Shown piece after piece: positions 1-8,684 of a DNA stretch of 64,000 nt. Location: NCBI RefSeq assembly GCF_019511375.1, contig NZ_JAEUAO010000004.1, positions 310,001 to 374,000 on the forward strand, given 5' to 3'. Under the pieces are notes generated by a model. The model did not search any database. It saw only the letters and a list, made by a program, of their open reading frames with translations, and had not been told where the DNA came from. Made by a program: the position numbers and the translations under genes. Source of the stretch: Rhizobium herbae (GTDB lineage Bacteria > Pseudomonadota > Alphaproteobacteria > Rhizobiales > Rhizobiaceae). Position 1 is the stretch's first letter; each line of letters starts with the position of its first letter.

Positions 1-1980
1 GGCGAGCTTCTTTTCGGCGGCAGCCACGATCGCGTCCGCGGTGATGCCGAAATGCTTGAACAGATCCTTGGCCGGGCCGGACGCGCCGAAGGAGTGCATG
101 CCGACGAAATCGCCGTCGGTGCCGATGAAGTAATCCCAGCCCTGGCGGACTGCGGCTTCTGCTGCGATCTTGACCGGTGCGGTGCCGATGACGGCCTTGC
201 GGTAGTCCTCCGGCTGTTCCTGGAAGAGTTCGACGCACGGCACGGATACGACCCGGGTGGCGATGCCCTTGCCGTTCAGGTCGGCGGCAGCCTTGACGGC
301 GAGTTCGACTTCCGAGCCGGATGCGAAAATCGACACCCTGGCATTGTCGGCAGCGACGAGTTCGTAGGCACCCCTGGCGCAGAGGTTCTCAGCCTCATAT
401 TTCAGGCGGACCGGAGAAAGGTTCTGGCGCGTCAGTGCGAGCCCCGACGGACGATGCTTTTGCTTGAGCGCCAGCTGCCAGCACTCAGCGGTTTCAACCG
501 CGTCGGCCGGGCGGAACATCACGAGGTTCGGGATAGCGCGCAGCGCAGCCATGTGCTCGACCGGCTCGTGCGTCGGGCCGTCTTCGCCGACGCCGATGGA
601 ATCATGCGTGAGCACGTGGATGACGCGGATGCCCATCAGGGCGGCGAGGCGGATCGACGGCCGGCAATAATCCGAGAAGATCATGAAGCCACCGGAATAG
701 GGGATAAGGCCGCCGTGCAGCGCGATGCCGTTCATGGCAGCCGCCATGCCGTGCTCGCGGATGCCCCAGTGCATGTAGCGGCCGGAAAAATCGGTCGGCG
801 TGATCGACTGCATCTGGCTGGTCTTGGTGTTGTTCGACGGCGTCAGGTCAGCCGAGCCGCCGAGCGTCTCGGGCAGCGTGCCGTTGACCACTTCGAGCGC
901 ATCTTCGGAGGCCTTGCGGGTGGCAACCGTCGGCGGTGCCTCGGCGAGCTTCTTCTTCAGGGCGTCAATCGCCGCATCGAGGTTGCCCGGCAGCTCGCCG
1001 GCAAAGCGGCGGGTGAACTCGGACTTCTTGGCCTTCTCGGTCGCGTCGAGGCGGCCCTCCCATTCCTTGCGGGCGCCAACCGAACGCTTGCCGGCTTCGC
1101 GCCAGGCCTCGAGAGCGTCGGCCGGGACGGTGAAGGCTTCGGCTTCCCAGTTGAGTGCCTTGCGGGTCGCTGCGATTTCTTCCGCACCGAGCGGCGAGCC
1201 GTGGACCTTGTGGGTGCCGGCCTTGTTCGGCGCGCCGAACCCGATAGTGGTCTTGCAGGCGATGAAGGTCGGGCGATCGGATTTCTGGGCGGCCTCGATC
1301 GCGGCTGCGATTTCATCCGGGTTGTGGCCATCGACACGGATGGTGTTCCAGTGAACGGCCTGGAAACGGGCGATTTGGTCGGTCGAATCCGACAGCGAGA
1401 CGGCGCCGTCGATGGTGATGTTGTTGTCGTCCCAGAACAGGATCAGCTTGTTGAGCTTCAGGTGGCCGGCAAGCGCGATCGCCTCGTGGCTGATGCCTTC
1501 CATCAGGCAGCCGTCGCCGCAGAGGACATAGGTATAATGGTTCTGCAGGTCGCTGCCGAACTCTTCGGCAAGCTTGCGCTCGGCGATCGCCATGCCGACG
1601 GCATTGGCGATGCCCTGGCCGAGCGGACCGGTCGTCGTTTCGATGCCCGACGCATGGCCGTATTCCGGGTGACCGGCAGTCTTCGAGCCGAGCTGGCGGA
1701 ACTGCTTGAGGTCCTCCATCGTCATGTCTTCGTAGCCTGTCAGGTGGAGCAGCGAATAGAGCAACATGGAGCCGTGGCCGGCCGACAGGACGAAGCGGTC
1801 GCGGTCTGCCCAGAGCGGCGCCTTCGGATCGAATTTCAGGTAGCGGGAGAACAGAACCGTTGCTACATCGGCCGCGCCCATCGGCAGGCCTGGATGTCCG
1901 GAATTGGCCTTTTCGACGGCATCCATGGAAAGGAAACGGATCGCATTTGCCATCCGGTCATGTTGTTCGCGAGAGATCAT
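1..1980 (-). CDS. tkt: Transketolase (3' end cut by window edge)
   Basis: Thiamine-diphosphate enzyme that moves two-carbon units between sugar phosphates in the non-oxidative pentose phosphate and Calvin-type pathways; cytoplasmic. Reading the minus strand from ATG at 1980 gives an uninterrupted frame of 660 codons, close to the family's full length, that runs off the window start. Visible landmarks are the N-terminal GHPGLPMG and GHGSMLLY segments, GPLGQG near residue 113, the ThDP/Mg motif GDGC near residue 153 followed by [17 protein letters not shown] near 260, and the pyrimidine-domain segment [10 protein letters not shown] gap gene would be expected downstream in rhizobia but lies outside the window. 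Call is secure; only the last residues are missing. Confidence 0.97.
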   Translation of the reverse strand, partial: MISREQHDRMANAIRFLSMDAVEKANSGHPGLPMGAADVATVLFSRYLKFDPKAPLWADRDRFVLSAGHGSMLLYSLLHLTGYEDMTMEDLKQFRQLGSKTAGHPEYGHASGIETTTGPLGQGIANAVGMAIAERKLAEEFGSDLQNHYTYVLCGDGCLMEGISHEAIALAGHLKLNKLILFWDDNNITIDGAVSLSDSTDQIARFQAVHWNTIRVDGHNPDEIAAAIEAAQKSDRPTFIACKTTIGFGAPNKAGTHKVHGSPLGAEEIAATRKALNWEAEAFTVPADALEAWREAGKRSVGARKEWEGRLDATEKAKKSEFTRRFAGELPGNLDAAIDALKKKLAEAPPTVATRKASEDALEVVNGTLPETLGGSADLTPSNNTKTSQMQSITPTDFSGRYMHWGIREHGMAAAMNGIALHGGLIPYSGGFMIFSDYCRPSIRLAALMGIRVIHVLTHDSIGVGEDGPTHEPVEHMAALRAIPNLVMFRPADAVETAECWQLALKQKHRPSGLALTRQNLSPVRLKYEAENLCARGAYELVAADNARVSIFASGSEVELAVKAAADLNGKGIATRVVSVPCVELFQEQPEDYRKAVIGTAPVKIAAEAAVRQGWDYFIGTDGDFVGMHSFGASGPAKDLFKHFGITADAIVAAAEKKLA

Positions 1981-2320
1981 TGACTGTTCCGCTTGAGTTC
2001 GGTGGACAGGGAACGGTCTCTATCCTCCAAAGACCGTATTAAGAAAGCGGGTGACACATAGCACCTGCTTCGAGGGAGTCAACAAATACGGCCGTTTTGA
2101 GTGTCTCGGCAGAGCCTTTTTCGGACGCTCTTCGCTGGGAGGATCAGGAGGCGGAAAGCGATGCAAATCGCCTTGAGGAGGCGTGATCCACAGCTTCTGC
2201 GGACCTGCGAAGCCCTTGCCGTTGTGGAGAAGTGCCGAATGGGTCTAAGAATGTAACCAGCTTGAAATACAGAGGCCGGACGGCGATTCGAGGCCGTCTG
2301 GTGTGTATCGGGAAAGCGTG
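1981..2320. other. Intergenic region between tkt and the DUF4164 gene
   Basis: Divergent promoter region of about 340 bases. It holds a hairpin (about 2274-2299, CCGGACGGC/GCCGTCTGG arms) just ahead of the DUF4164 start. I see no convincing gene: a 31-codon frame beginning at 2161 has a GGAGG-like stretch upstream but no other support. Confidence 0.5.
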
Positions 2321-2593
2321 ATGGCGGCAGGAAAGACAGTCAAGGCAGCGATCGAGGAGTTGCGCAGCGCGGTCAGCAGCCTTGAAAATGCCATTGACGG
2401 GCGCTTCGACCAGGAGCGTGATCACAGCGAAATCGAAGGCGAAGTGCGTCGGGTCAACACCGATCGGTCGCGGCTGGCGCAGGAACTCGACCAATCGCAG
2501 TTCCGGGCAAACCGTCTTGAGGAAGTCAACCGCGAAGTCTCGCGCCGTCTGGTGACGGCCATGGAAACGATAAGGGCAGTGCTGGACCGCTGA
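2321..2593 (+). CDS. DUF4164-family small coiled-coil protein
   Basis: A 90-residue, highly charged protein with no membrane segment. Heptad-like patterning runs through most of its length (KAAIEELRSAVSSLENAID, then a Glu/Arg-rich stretch ending METIRAVLDR), so it should be a helical coiled coil. The composition and its place directly before zapA match the rhizobial DUF4164 family, whose biochemical function is unknown to me. The ATG at 2321 is chosen over an upstream GTG at 2303 because conservation of the family starts at MAAGKT. It is separated by 31 bases from zapA and is probably co-transcribed with it, which hints at a division-related role (inference). Confidence 0.8.
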   Translation: MAAGKTVKAAIEELRSAVSSLENAIDGRFDQERDHSEIEGEVRRVNTDRSRLAQELDQSQFRANRLEEVNREVSRRLVTAMETIRAVLDR

Positions 2594-2624
2594 GGCGCGG
2601 TCCTTCTGCGGGCAGGTGACTGGA

Positions 2625-2999
2625 ATGGCACAGGTAACGGTGACGATCGATGGCAAGGCCTATCGCATGGCATGCGAAGAAGGCCAGGAAGATCACCTGA
2701 CGGACCTCGCCAACCGCTTCGACCAGTATGTCGGCCATTTGAAATCCCAGTTCGGCGAGATCGGTGACCTCAGGCTGACCGTCATGGCCGGCATCATGGT
2801 CATGGATGAACTCAGCGAAGTGAACCGCAAGCTGAAAAGCCTGCAGACGGAGGCGGACAATCTGAGGCAGGGACGCGATGCGACCGTAGCCGACCAGCAG
2901 CGGGCGGAGGAAGCGCTGGCGTCCATGCTTTCAGAAGTCACGTCACAAATCCATGGGATAGCGGCGAAGCTGTCCGGCAAGACTGCTTCCGCCAACTGA
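2625..2999 (+). CDS. zapA: Cell division protein ZapA
   Basis: 124-residue ZapA homolog. ZapA binds the FtsZ ring and promotes bundling of FtsZ filaments at midcell. The N-terminal beta hairpin (VTVTIDGKAYRMAC), the DLANRFDQYV helix, the hydrophobic stretch LRLTVMAGIMVMDEL and a long C-terminal coiled coil (about residues 65-110) follow the family layout. The start is ATG at 2625, following the DUF4164 gene. The synteny zapA, 6S RNA, 5-formyl-THF cyclo-ligase is widespread in proteobacteria and is partly kept here, with extra genes inserted downstream. Confidence 0.92.
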   Translation: MAQVTVTIDGKAYRMACEEGQEDHLTDLANRFDQYVGHLKSQFGEIGDLRLTVMAGIMVMDELSEVNRKLKSLQTEADNLRQGRDATVADQQRAEEALASMLSEVTSQIHGIAAKLSGKTASAN

Positions 3000-3059
3000 A
3001 TTTTGAGAAGTTGGGCGTTGGCACTGGCGCAAGCCGTTGATGCCCTCTATATTCTACGT

Positions 3060-3215
3060 CGCGGTCTGCGCTTCCCGACAGGACACCACAATCCCTGGGG
3101 CCATACTCGATCCAAAGGGAGCTGTCCCTGACCAGGCTCGTGGGCCTGGACACACGGTGCCCACCTACGTTTGTAGGCACCCAGGATCGTAAACAGTCCA
3201 TCGGCTGTGTGGATC
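3060..3215 (+). ncRNA. ssrS: Probable 6S RNA
   Basis: Non-coding stretch right after zapA, the usual place for 6S RNA, which mimics an open promoter and binds sigma-70 RNA polymerase. A TATATT box at 3048-3053 would put the transcript start near 3060. The sequence can fold into a long rod. The closing stem pairs CCGA/GGAC (3075-3084) with GTCC/TCGG (3196-3204); GATCC near 3110 can pair with GGATC near 3184; an outer CCTGG/CCAGG pair encloses a hairpin closed by GGTGC/GCACC and CTAC/GTAG with a GTTT loop. Unpaired stretches in the middle could form the required bubble. Ends are approximate. The call rests on position and foldability, not on a covariance search. Confidence 0.62.
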
Positions 3216-3234
3216 GCACCTATCTTCCTGATGC

Positions 3235-4119
3235 TCAAGCCTGTGCAGCCGCCGGAGCACGGAACGCCTCGCGAATGGCGTTGGCCATGCTTTCAACGAT
3301 CCGGTTGTTTGCGTTTCTCGCCCTTGTCTTCAGCACGACATTCGAAAAGTCGATGACGTCGTAGCCGTCCGCGGCTGTCAGTTCCCGGCACCCGGCCGGG
3401 ATGCTGCTGCGGGAAAGGGGCGCGATGGCAAGGCCGGATGTCACCGCGGCGATCAGGCCGCTGCTCGTGCGGCTGATAAAGGCGACGCGGCTTTGGATCC
3501 CCCGTTTCTTCAGGCCCTTCAGCGCCAGAACGTCACACCACCCGCCCTTCAGATAGGTATAGCTGGCGATCGGCACGGGGTTGCGCTCGTGGATATGATG
3601 CGTATCCGACGTCACCCAGACGGTGGGATCGACCATCAGGACCTCGTTCTTCGTCTGGCCGCCGGGCTCGAAAACGACCGCGATATCGATTTCCCCCGCC
3701 TCGAGCGCCGCCAGATTGGACATCGAGACGCCTTGCTGCACCGTCACCTCGACGCCAGGGTGAATGGAGGCGAAAGCGCCGAGCGCCTTCGGCAAGGTCG
3801 AATTGATGTATTCCTCCGAAATTCCGATCCTGACCGACCCGTCGAGAACAGGTAGCCGGATGGACGCTGCCGTGTCGTCGAGAAGGGAGATGATGCGACG
3901 GGCGTTATCCAGAAGTCGCGCGCCGTGTCCCGTAATATTGACGCCGCGCGATCCGCGCTCGAACAGCGGCTCACCAAGAATATCCTCCAGTTTCTTGATC
4001 TGCATGCTGACGGCCGATTGCGTCCGGCCGACCGTCTCGCCCGCCTTGGTGAAATTCCCACTTTCGGCCACCGCGACGAAGGTTCTCAGGAGATCGCTAT
4101 CAAGAGGTGGAGACATCAC
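3235..4119 (-). CDS. LysR-family transcriptional regulator
   Basis: 294-residue LysR-type regulator. The N-terminal winged helix-turn-helix covers about residues 6-65 (LRTFVAVAESGNFTKAGE, then TQSAVSMQIKKLE and PLFER). A periplasmic-binding-protein-like effector domain follows from about residue 90 to the end. Two adjacent ATGs at 4119 and 4116 are possible starts. It is divergent from a small DUF1127 gene with about 100 bases between the starts, the classic layout for a LysR regulator and its target. LysR control of small DUF1127 proteins is known in Brucella (VtlR); whether this protein is that ortholog cannot be told here. The effector is unknown. Confidence 0.9.
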   Translation of the reverse strand: MMSPPLDSDLLRTFVAVAESGNFTKAGETVGRTQSAVSMQIKKLEDILGEPLFERGSRGVNITGHGARLLDNARRIISLLDDTAASIRLPVLDGSVRIGISEEYINSTLPKALGAFASIHPGVEVTVQQGVSMSNLAALEAGEIDIAVVFEPGGQTKNEVLMVDPTVWVTSDTHHIHERNPVPIASYTYLKGGWCDVLALKGLKKRGIQSRVAFISRTSSGLIAAVTSGLAIAPLSRSSIPAGCRELTAADGYDVIDFSNVVLKTRARNANNRIVESMANAIREAFRAPAAAQA

Positions 4120-4222
4120 GTCTTTCCATCAGATTTTCTAATGGCAGGCATCTTCGCAATTCGTTGGATTGATGTCAACGCACGGCCGATACTCAGGGCG
4201 AGAACACCTGCGGAGTTCGGAC

Positions 4223-4447
4223 ATGAAGCACGATCTGAGGACACGACGATGGCTCGTCTCGATGACAATCGGCGTTTGGCGGGCAATCGAGCAATGGCGG
4301 GCCAGACGCCTGATGAAGCAGGCCGTGGCCCAGCTGGGTCGGCGGGCGAACGTCTATCTGCTTGATGACGTGGGAATCGAGCCGGCCGGCGTAGACTGCC
4401 GGCGGCGGGGCCAAAACGGCGAAAGGCACCGCTTCTGGATGCTATGA
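4223..4447 (+). CDS. Small DUF1127-family protein
   Basis: 74-residue basic protein. The segment ARRLMKQAVAQLGRRANVYL followed by LDDVGIEP matches the DUF1127 core, which is a short Arg-rich helix followed by L-x-D-I/V-G. Proteins of this family are often stress- or LysR-regulated and some bind RNA; no enzymatic function is known. The ATG at 4223 is preceded by a CGGAG-like site. It diverges from the LysR gene and its 3' end overlaps the end of the convergent 70-residue gene by six bases. Confidence 0.78.
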   Translation: MKHDLRTRRWLVSMTIGVWRAIEQWRARRLMKQAVAQLGRRANVYLLDDVGIEPAGVDCRRRGQNGERHRFWML

Positions 4448-4654
4448 AATCAGCTTCATGCGGACGGCGCGAAAAATCGCTTCGGCGACGTTGCCGGCCT
4501 GGAGCTTTTTCGTGGCCGTAGCGAAGGCGTCGTCGATCCGGTCGCGGGCAATATCCGCTTCGCGTGTAATGTCTTCCCGGGTCCGCGCGCGCGCCGCCAG
4601 GGACAGGCAGCGCAATTCCAGCGCGTCGAGTTCCGGTCGCAGTTCGTCCTTCAT
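4442..4654 (-). CDS. Small conserved-looking hypothetical protein
   Basis: 70-residue, charged protein starting MKDELRPELDALELRCLSL and ending AIFRAVRMKLIS. It looks mostly alpha-helical with an Arg/Glu-rich middle (ARARTREDITREADIARDRI). No signal peptide, membrane segment or known domain is apparent. It converges on the DUF1127 gene, the two stop regions overlapping by six bases. I cannot assign a function; it could be a spurious frame, but its amino-acid composition looks like that of a real soluble protein. Confidence 0.55.
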   Translation of the reverse strand: MKDELRPELDALELRCLSLAARARTREDITREADIARDRIDDAFATATKKLQAGNVAEAIFRAVRMKLIS

Positions 4655-4923
4655 CGCCCCGTCTCCGCCTCGAAACGAACGGTTGCCGCAACGCCGGAAG
4701 CGGCTGCCGCGTCGTTTTCTGATGCAAGCGGCAATTCTTCTGGCATTGGCGGCAAGTGCGTGAAGGCAAAACCGCGTGACATAAAGAACGGGGCTTTAAC
4801 GGTGTTCCGGATCGAGAATGAGACGTCTTTCGTCGCAAAAGGTTGTATAGCCGACGCGGCGTGGTTTCCCTCTTATGGTTCGATGCACTAGAAATGCACA
4901 TCGGCAGGCAAGAGGGCATGGGC

Positions 4924-5535
4924 ATGACACCAAGGGAACTGAAGGCTGCGCTGCGGAGGGAGCGACTGGCGCTGCGGGATGCGATGCCGCCGGAAGCGCG
5001 CATGAAAGCCAGCCTTAGGATGCTGGATCATGCCGGCGACATTATCGAGTTCGAGCCCGGGCAGGTGATTTCCGGCTTTTGGCCGATCCGCTCGGAAGTC
5101 GATATCCGGCCGTTGATGGAGCGCCTGCGCGAGCGCGGCGCGCGGTTGTGCCTTCCCGTCATTCTCGACAAGAAGACCATCGTCTTTCGCGAATTCGTGC
5201 CGGGTGCTCCGTTTGTCCAGACGGGGTTCGGCACGACCGGGCCGGGCGAGGATGCGGCGGTGGTCGATCCCGATATCATGCTTGTGCCGCTGTCGGCTTT
5301 CGACAAGACAGGCCACAGGATCGGCTACGGCGCCGGATACTACGACCGGGCGATCGAACGTTTGCGCCGCAAAGGCCATATGCCGCGACTGATCGGGATT
5401 GCATTCGACTGCCAGGAAGTGGCATCAGTGCCGGCAGAGCCGCATGACGTGGCGCTGGACGCCCTGCTGACCGAAAGCGGGCTCAGGATCTTCGGGCTAG
5501 GAATAAGCAAATATGAGACTTTTGTTTCTGGGTGA
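4924..5535 (+). CDS. 5-formyltetrahydrofolate cyclo-ligase
   Basis: ATP-dependent enzyme converting 5-formyl-THF to 5,10-methenyl-THF, which returns stored folate to one-carbon metabolism. The 203-residue product has the basic N-terminal helix (LKAALRRERLALRD), the VISGFWPIRSEVD segment and the family signature GYGAGYYDR at about residues 134-142. Start ATG 4924 is preferred over ATG 4918 because the AGAGGG ribosome site at 4911-4916 is properly spaced from it; longer frames back to 4843 look non-coding. It overlaps the next gene by 23 bases, suggesting translational coupling. Confidence 0.93.
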   Translation: MTPRELKAALRRERLALRDAMPPEARMKASLRMLDHAGDIIEFEPGQVISGFWPIRSEVDIRPLMERLRERGARLCLPVILDKKTIVFREFVPGAPFVQTGFGTTGPGEDAAVVDPDIMLVPLSAFDKTGHRIGYGAGYYDRAIERLRRKGHMPRLIGIAFDCQEVASVPAEPHDVALDALLTESGLRIFGLGISKYETFVSG

Positions 5536-6337
5536 CATGGTTGGCAAGACCGGCCGGACGGCGGTCTGGGACCGATTGCCCGGTCTGATCAGCGACCTGA
5601 AGCTCGATTTCGTCATCGTCAACGGCGAGAATGCCGCCGGCGGCTTCGGCATCACCGAGGATATCTTTCTCGAAACCATCAATGCCGGCGCCGATGTCGT
5701 GACCACCGGCAATCACGTCTGGGACCAGAAGGAGGCCGTCAGCTTCTGCGAACGGCACGACCAGTTCCTGCGCCCGGCCAACTATCCGGCAGGCACGCCC
5801 GGCCGCGGCTCCAATCTCTATTTCGCCCGCAACGGCGCGCGCGTGCTCGTCGCCAATGTCATGGGCAGAGTGTTCATGCATCCGGAACTGGACGATCCCT
5901 TCAAGGCAGCGGAGGCCATTCTTGACGCGTGCCCGCTGAAGGAACAGGCGGACGCCATCATCTTCGATTTCCATGCGGAGGCGACGAGCGAGAAGCAGTG
6001 CTTCGGCCATTTCGTCGACGGACGCGCCAGCTTCGTCGTCGGCACGCATACGCATGTGCCGACCGCCGACCATCAGATCCTCAATGGCGGCACCGCTTAC
6101 ATGTCGGATGCCGGCATGTGCGGCGACTATGACTCGTCGCTCGGCATGGAAAAGGAAGAGCCGCTGAACCGCTTCATCTCGAAGATGCCGAAGGGCCGCT
6201 TCGAGGCGGCGTCCGGCCCGGCCACCATCTGTGGCGTCGGCGTGGAGATTTCCGATCGTACCGGCCTTGCGGAAAACATCGCGCCGCTTCGGATCGGACC
6301 CAGGCTGGCGGAGACGATACCGGCCTTCTGGGCTTGA
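5513..6337 (+). CDS. YmdB-family metallophosphoesterase
   Basis: 274-residue member of the TIGR00282/YmdB calcineurin-like phosphoesterase family; the Bacillus member hydrolyses 2',3'-cyclic nucleotides. Metal-ligand motifs are all present: FLGDMVGKTGR at the N-terminus, VNGENAAGG near residue 40, TTGNHVWDQ near 64, DFHAEATSEK near 150 and VGTHTHVPTAD near 177. No signal peptide, so it should be cytoplasmic. It starts inside the end of the cyclo-ligase gene, an arrangement common in alphaproteobacteria. Its physiological substrate here is not known. Confidence 0.92.
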   Translation: MRLLFLGDMVGKTGRTAVWDRLPGLISDLKLDFVIVNGENAAGGFGITEDIFLETINAGADVVTTGNHVWDQKEAVSFCERHDQFLRPANYPAGTPGRGSNLYFARNGARVLVANVMGRVFMHPELDDPFKAAEAILDACPLKEQADAIIFDFHAEATSEKQCFGHFVDGRASFVVGTHTHVPTADHQILNGGTAYMSDAGMCGDYDSSLGMEKEEPLNRFISKMPKGRFEAASGPATICGVGVEISDRTGLAENIAPLRIGPRLAETIPAFWA

Positions 6338-6458
6338 AGCCGCCGCATCGCACGGAAGCCAATGACGCGATTGTGAGCGAGCGCACACAATCGCCGCTGG
6401 ACGTCGCGTTCGTCCTGCCTATCCTCAAGGTCCATGCAAATCCTTGACCGCGGGGTGC

Positions 6459-7298
6459 ATGATGCTGCGATCTCTCCTTCTCCCGTTTGCCGCCATCTCG
6501 CTGTTGCACTTTCTCGCGCCGATGCCGGCGCTTGCGCAGGGATCGGCGCGGCCGGTCAGCCAGTGCCAGGCGATTGCCGAGACGCTTCCCGATGTCGCCT
6601 TTGCCAGCTTCAAGCCGCAGAGCGCGTTCAATGCGCAGGCTTTGGCGAGCGACGAGGTGAAGATAACCTATATCGGCCATTCGACCTTCCTCATCGAGAC
6701 GCCCGGCGGCGTGTCGATCGCGACTGATTACAGCGGCTGGTATGTGCCGCCGAAGACGCCGGACGTGGTGACGATGAACAAGGCGCATTCCAGCCACTAC
6801 ACGCTGACGCCCGATCCGGCGATCAAGCATGTCTTGCATGGGTGGGGCGACGATGGCGATCCGGCGGATCACGACGTCGTCATCGGCGACACCTATATCC
6901 GCAATGTGACGACCGACATTCGCGCCGGTGGCGGGATGATGGAGCCGGATGGCAATTCCATCTTCATTTTCGAAGTCGCAGGTCTCTGCATCGGCCATCT
7001 CGGCCACTTGCATCATGAACTCGACGAGAGCGACTATGCCGAGATCGGCCGCCTGGACGTGCTGATGGTGCCGGTCGATGGCGGTCTGACCATGGGCGCG
7101 GAAAGCATGAGCCGGGTGGTGACGCGGTTGCGCTCGGCGCTGATCCTGCCGATGCACCGGCGCGGGCCGCCGGTCACGAATTTCCTGCAGATGTTCGGCG
7201 ATACTTTCGACAAGAGTTTTGCGGTGGAAGCAAGCATCAGCGTTTCGGTGCGTTCCTTGCCAAGCAAGCCCTTGATTTATATCCTGCAGGGCGTCTGA
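6459..7298 (+). CDS. Exported MBL-fold metallo-hydrolase
   Basis: 279-residue protein with a clear signal peptide (MMLRSLLLPFAAISLLHF, cleavage after PALA). The mature part begins a beta-lactamase-like fold at about residue 70 (ITYIGHSTFLIETPGGV, then IATDYSG), as in UlaG/L-ascorbate-lactonase-like MBL proteins. The usual HxHxDH metal motif is degenerate: the corresponding segment reads KAHSSHYT, so the first His and the Asp are not conserved. A second His cluster, GHLGHLHHE, appears near residue 180. It may therefore bind metal differently or be non-catalytic. The start is set at the ATG pair 6459/6462, giving a normal signal peptide. Confidence 0.82.
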   Translation: MMLRSLLLPFAAISLLHFLAPMPALAQGSARPVSQCQAIAETLPDVAFASFKPQSAFNAQALASDEVKITYIGHSTFLIETPGGVSIATDYSGWYVPPKTPDVVTMNKAHSSHYTLTPDPAIKHVLHGWGDDGDPADHDVVIGDTYIRNVTTDIRAGGGMMEPDGNSIFIFEVAGLCIGHLGHLHHELDESDYAEIGRLDVLMVPVDGGLTMGAESMSRVVTRLRSALILPMHRRGPPVTNFLQMFGDTFDKSFAVEASISVSVRSLPSKPLIYILQGV

Positions 7299-7329
7299 CC
7301 CTCGGGGATACATAGTCGGGAACCATGGA

Positions 7330-7806
7330 ATGAGATTCGTCGCCGTCTGTATGCTTGCCCTCCTTTCCATGACTTCCCTTGCCATCGCTGATGGCGCCCC
7401 GCCACCGCGCATGCCGACGGCAGAAGGCGACAAGGTCGTCGCCGTGCCGGAAACGAAGTCTTTCGGTCAGCAGCAGGAATTCGTGCTGCCATCGGGCAAC
7501 ATTGGCTGTGTCTATACGCCCGAGGGTGGAACCGAGGTCTACCAGCCAGCCGACGGCGGCCCGGAGCTTTCCTGCGACCGCGTCGCGCCGCGCTACGTTC
7601 GGGCCGCGCTGGCGCGAAACGGTGCGGCGACCCTGCTTCATGATGTAGGCGACCAGGGCTGCTGCTCCGCCGGCCCGGTGCTTGATTATGGGCAGACCTG
7701 GGCGGCAGGGCCTTTTTCCTGCCGCTCCACCCGCAGGGGCCTTTCCTGCGAGCGTAATGACGGCCACTCCTTCTTTCTCAGTCGCCGCCGGATTGAGGCC
7801 AACTGA
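7330..7806 (+). CDS. Secreted cysteine-rich protein, DUF6636-like
   Basis: 158 residues with an N-terminal signal peptide (MRFVAVCMLALLSMTSLAIA). The mature domain carries the pattern FVLPSGNIGCVYTP, LSCDR, DQGCCSAGP, GPFSC and GLSCERNDGHSFFLSR, i.e. six or more cysteines expected to form disulfides in the periplasm. This resembles the DUF6636 family of small secreted proteins, which has no assigned function. It lies 31 bases after the MBL-fold gene and probably shares its transcript. No catalytic residues are apparent. Confidence 0.72.
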   Translation: MRFVAVCMLALLSMTSLAIADGAPPPRMPTAEGDKVVAVPETKSFGQQQEFVLPSGNIGCVYTPEGGTEVYQPADGGPELSCDRVAPRYVRAALARNGAATLLHDVGDQGCCSAGPVLDYGQTWAAGPFSCRSTRRGLSCERNDGHSFFLSRRRIEAN

Positions 7807-7894
7807 AAAAAAACCGCCCCTGCTGGACGCACAGCGCCAATGAAACTATAAGGCGCCCAATTCCAAAACATGACAAAGATGCGAAGAGGGCGCC

Positions 7895-8641
7895 ATGGCC
7901 GGCCATTCACAGTTCAAAAACATCATGCACCGCAAGGGCCGCCAGGACGCCGTGCGGTCGAAAATGTTCTCCAAGCTCGCGCGCGAAATCACCGTCGCGG
8001 TCAAGGGCGGCCTGCCTGACCCGGCCATGAACGCGCGGCTGCGTCTGGCGATCCAGAACGCCAAGGCACAGTCGATGCCGAAGGACAATATCGAGCGCGC
8101 CATCAAGAAGGGCTCCGGCGCCGATGGCGAAAACTACGAGGCCGTCCGCTATGAGGGCTATGGCCCGGGTGGTGTTGCCGTCATCGTGGAGGCGCTGACC
8201 GACAACCGCAATCGCACCGCCTCCAACGTCCGCTCGACCTTCACCAAGGCCGGCGGTGCGCTCGGCGAAACCGGATCCGTTTCCTTCTCCTTCGACCGGG
8301 TCGGCGAAATCTCCTACAAGCTGTCGGCAGGCAGTGCGGATAAGGTCATGGAAGCGGCAATCGAAGCCGGTGCCGAAGACGTGACGACCGACGAGGACGG
8401 CCATTACATCACCTGCGGTTTCGAGGATATCGGCGAGGTCTCCAAGGCGCTTGAAGCAACCCTCGGCGAAGCCGACATGGTCAAGGCGATCTGGCGGCCC
8501 CAGAATACCGTTCCCGTCGATGAAGAGCGTGCCCAGTCGCTGATGAAGCTGATCGACACGCTGGAAGACGACGACGACGTGCAGAATGTCTATACCAACT
8601 TCGAAGTGTCCGACGAAGTCATGGCCAAGCTTTCGGCCTGA
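7895..8641 (+). CDS. yebC: YebC/PmpR-family regulator
   Basis: 248-residue YebC-family protein. The start [18 protein letters not shown] and the segments [29 protein letters not shown] and [15 protein letters not shown] are diagnostic. The family was described as DNA-binding regulators (PmpR); more recent work on some members links them to ribosome rescue at proline stretches. Cytoplasmic. A strong bidirectional terminator follows immediately. In many bacteria yebC sits next to ruvC; here one minus-strand gene separates them. Confidence 0.95.
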   Translation: MAGHSQFKNIMHRKGRQDAVRSKMFSKLAREITVAVKGGLPDPAMNARLRLAIQNAKAQSMPKDNIERAIKKGSGADGENYEAVRYEGYGPGGVAVIVEALTDNRNRTASNVRSTFTKAGGALGETGSVSFSFDRVGEISYKLSAGSADKVMEAAIEAGAEDVTTDEDGHYITCGFEDIGEVSKALEATLGEADMVKAIWRPQNTVPVDEERAQSLMKLIDTLEDDDDVQNVYTNFEVSDEVMAKLSA

Positions 8642-8656
8642 TCGAGCACTTCGTCG

Positions 8657-8684
8657 AAAAGCCCGGTTTTTGCCGGGCTTTTTG
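8657..8684. terminator. Bidirectional rho-independent terminator
   Basis: AAAAGCCCGG / CCGGGCTTTTT stem with a TTTTTG loop, between the convergent yebC and LLM-monooxygenase genes. It has A and T tracts on both sides, so it can serve both genes. Confidence 0.9.

Noticed and set aside
52-1983. 643-residue frame on the plus strand opposite transketolase
   Set aside because: It is the antisense shadow of tkt: high GC third positions leave long open frames on the opposite strand. Its translation shows no family resemblance, while the minus-strand frame is a clear transketolase.
2161-2256. 31-codon frame with a GGAGG-like stretch upstream
   Set aside because: Too short and without domain, hydrophobic segment or other support; could be chance in a purine-rich stretch.
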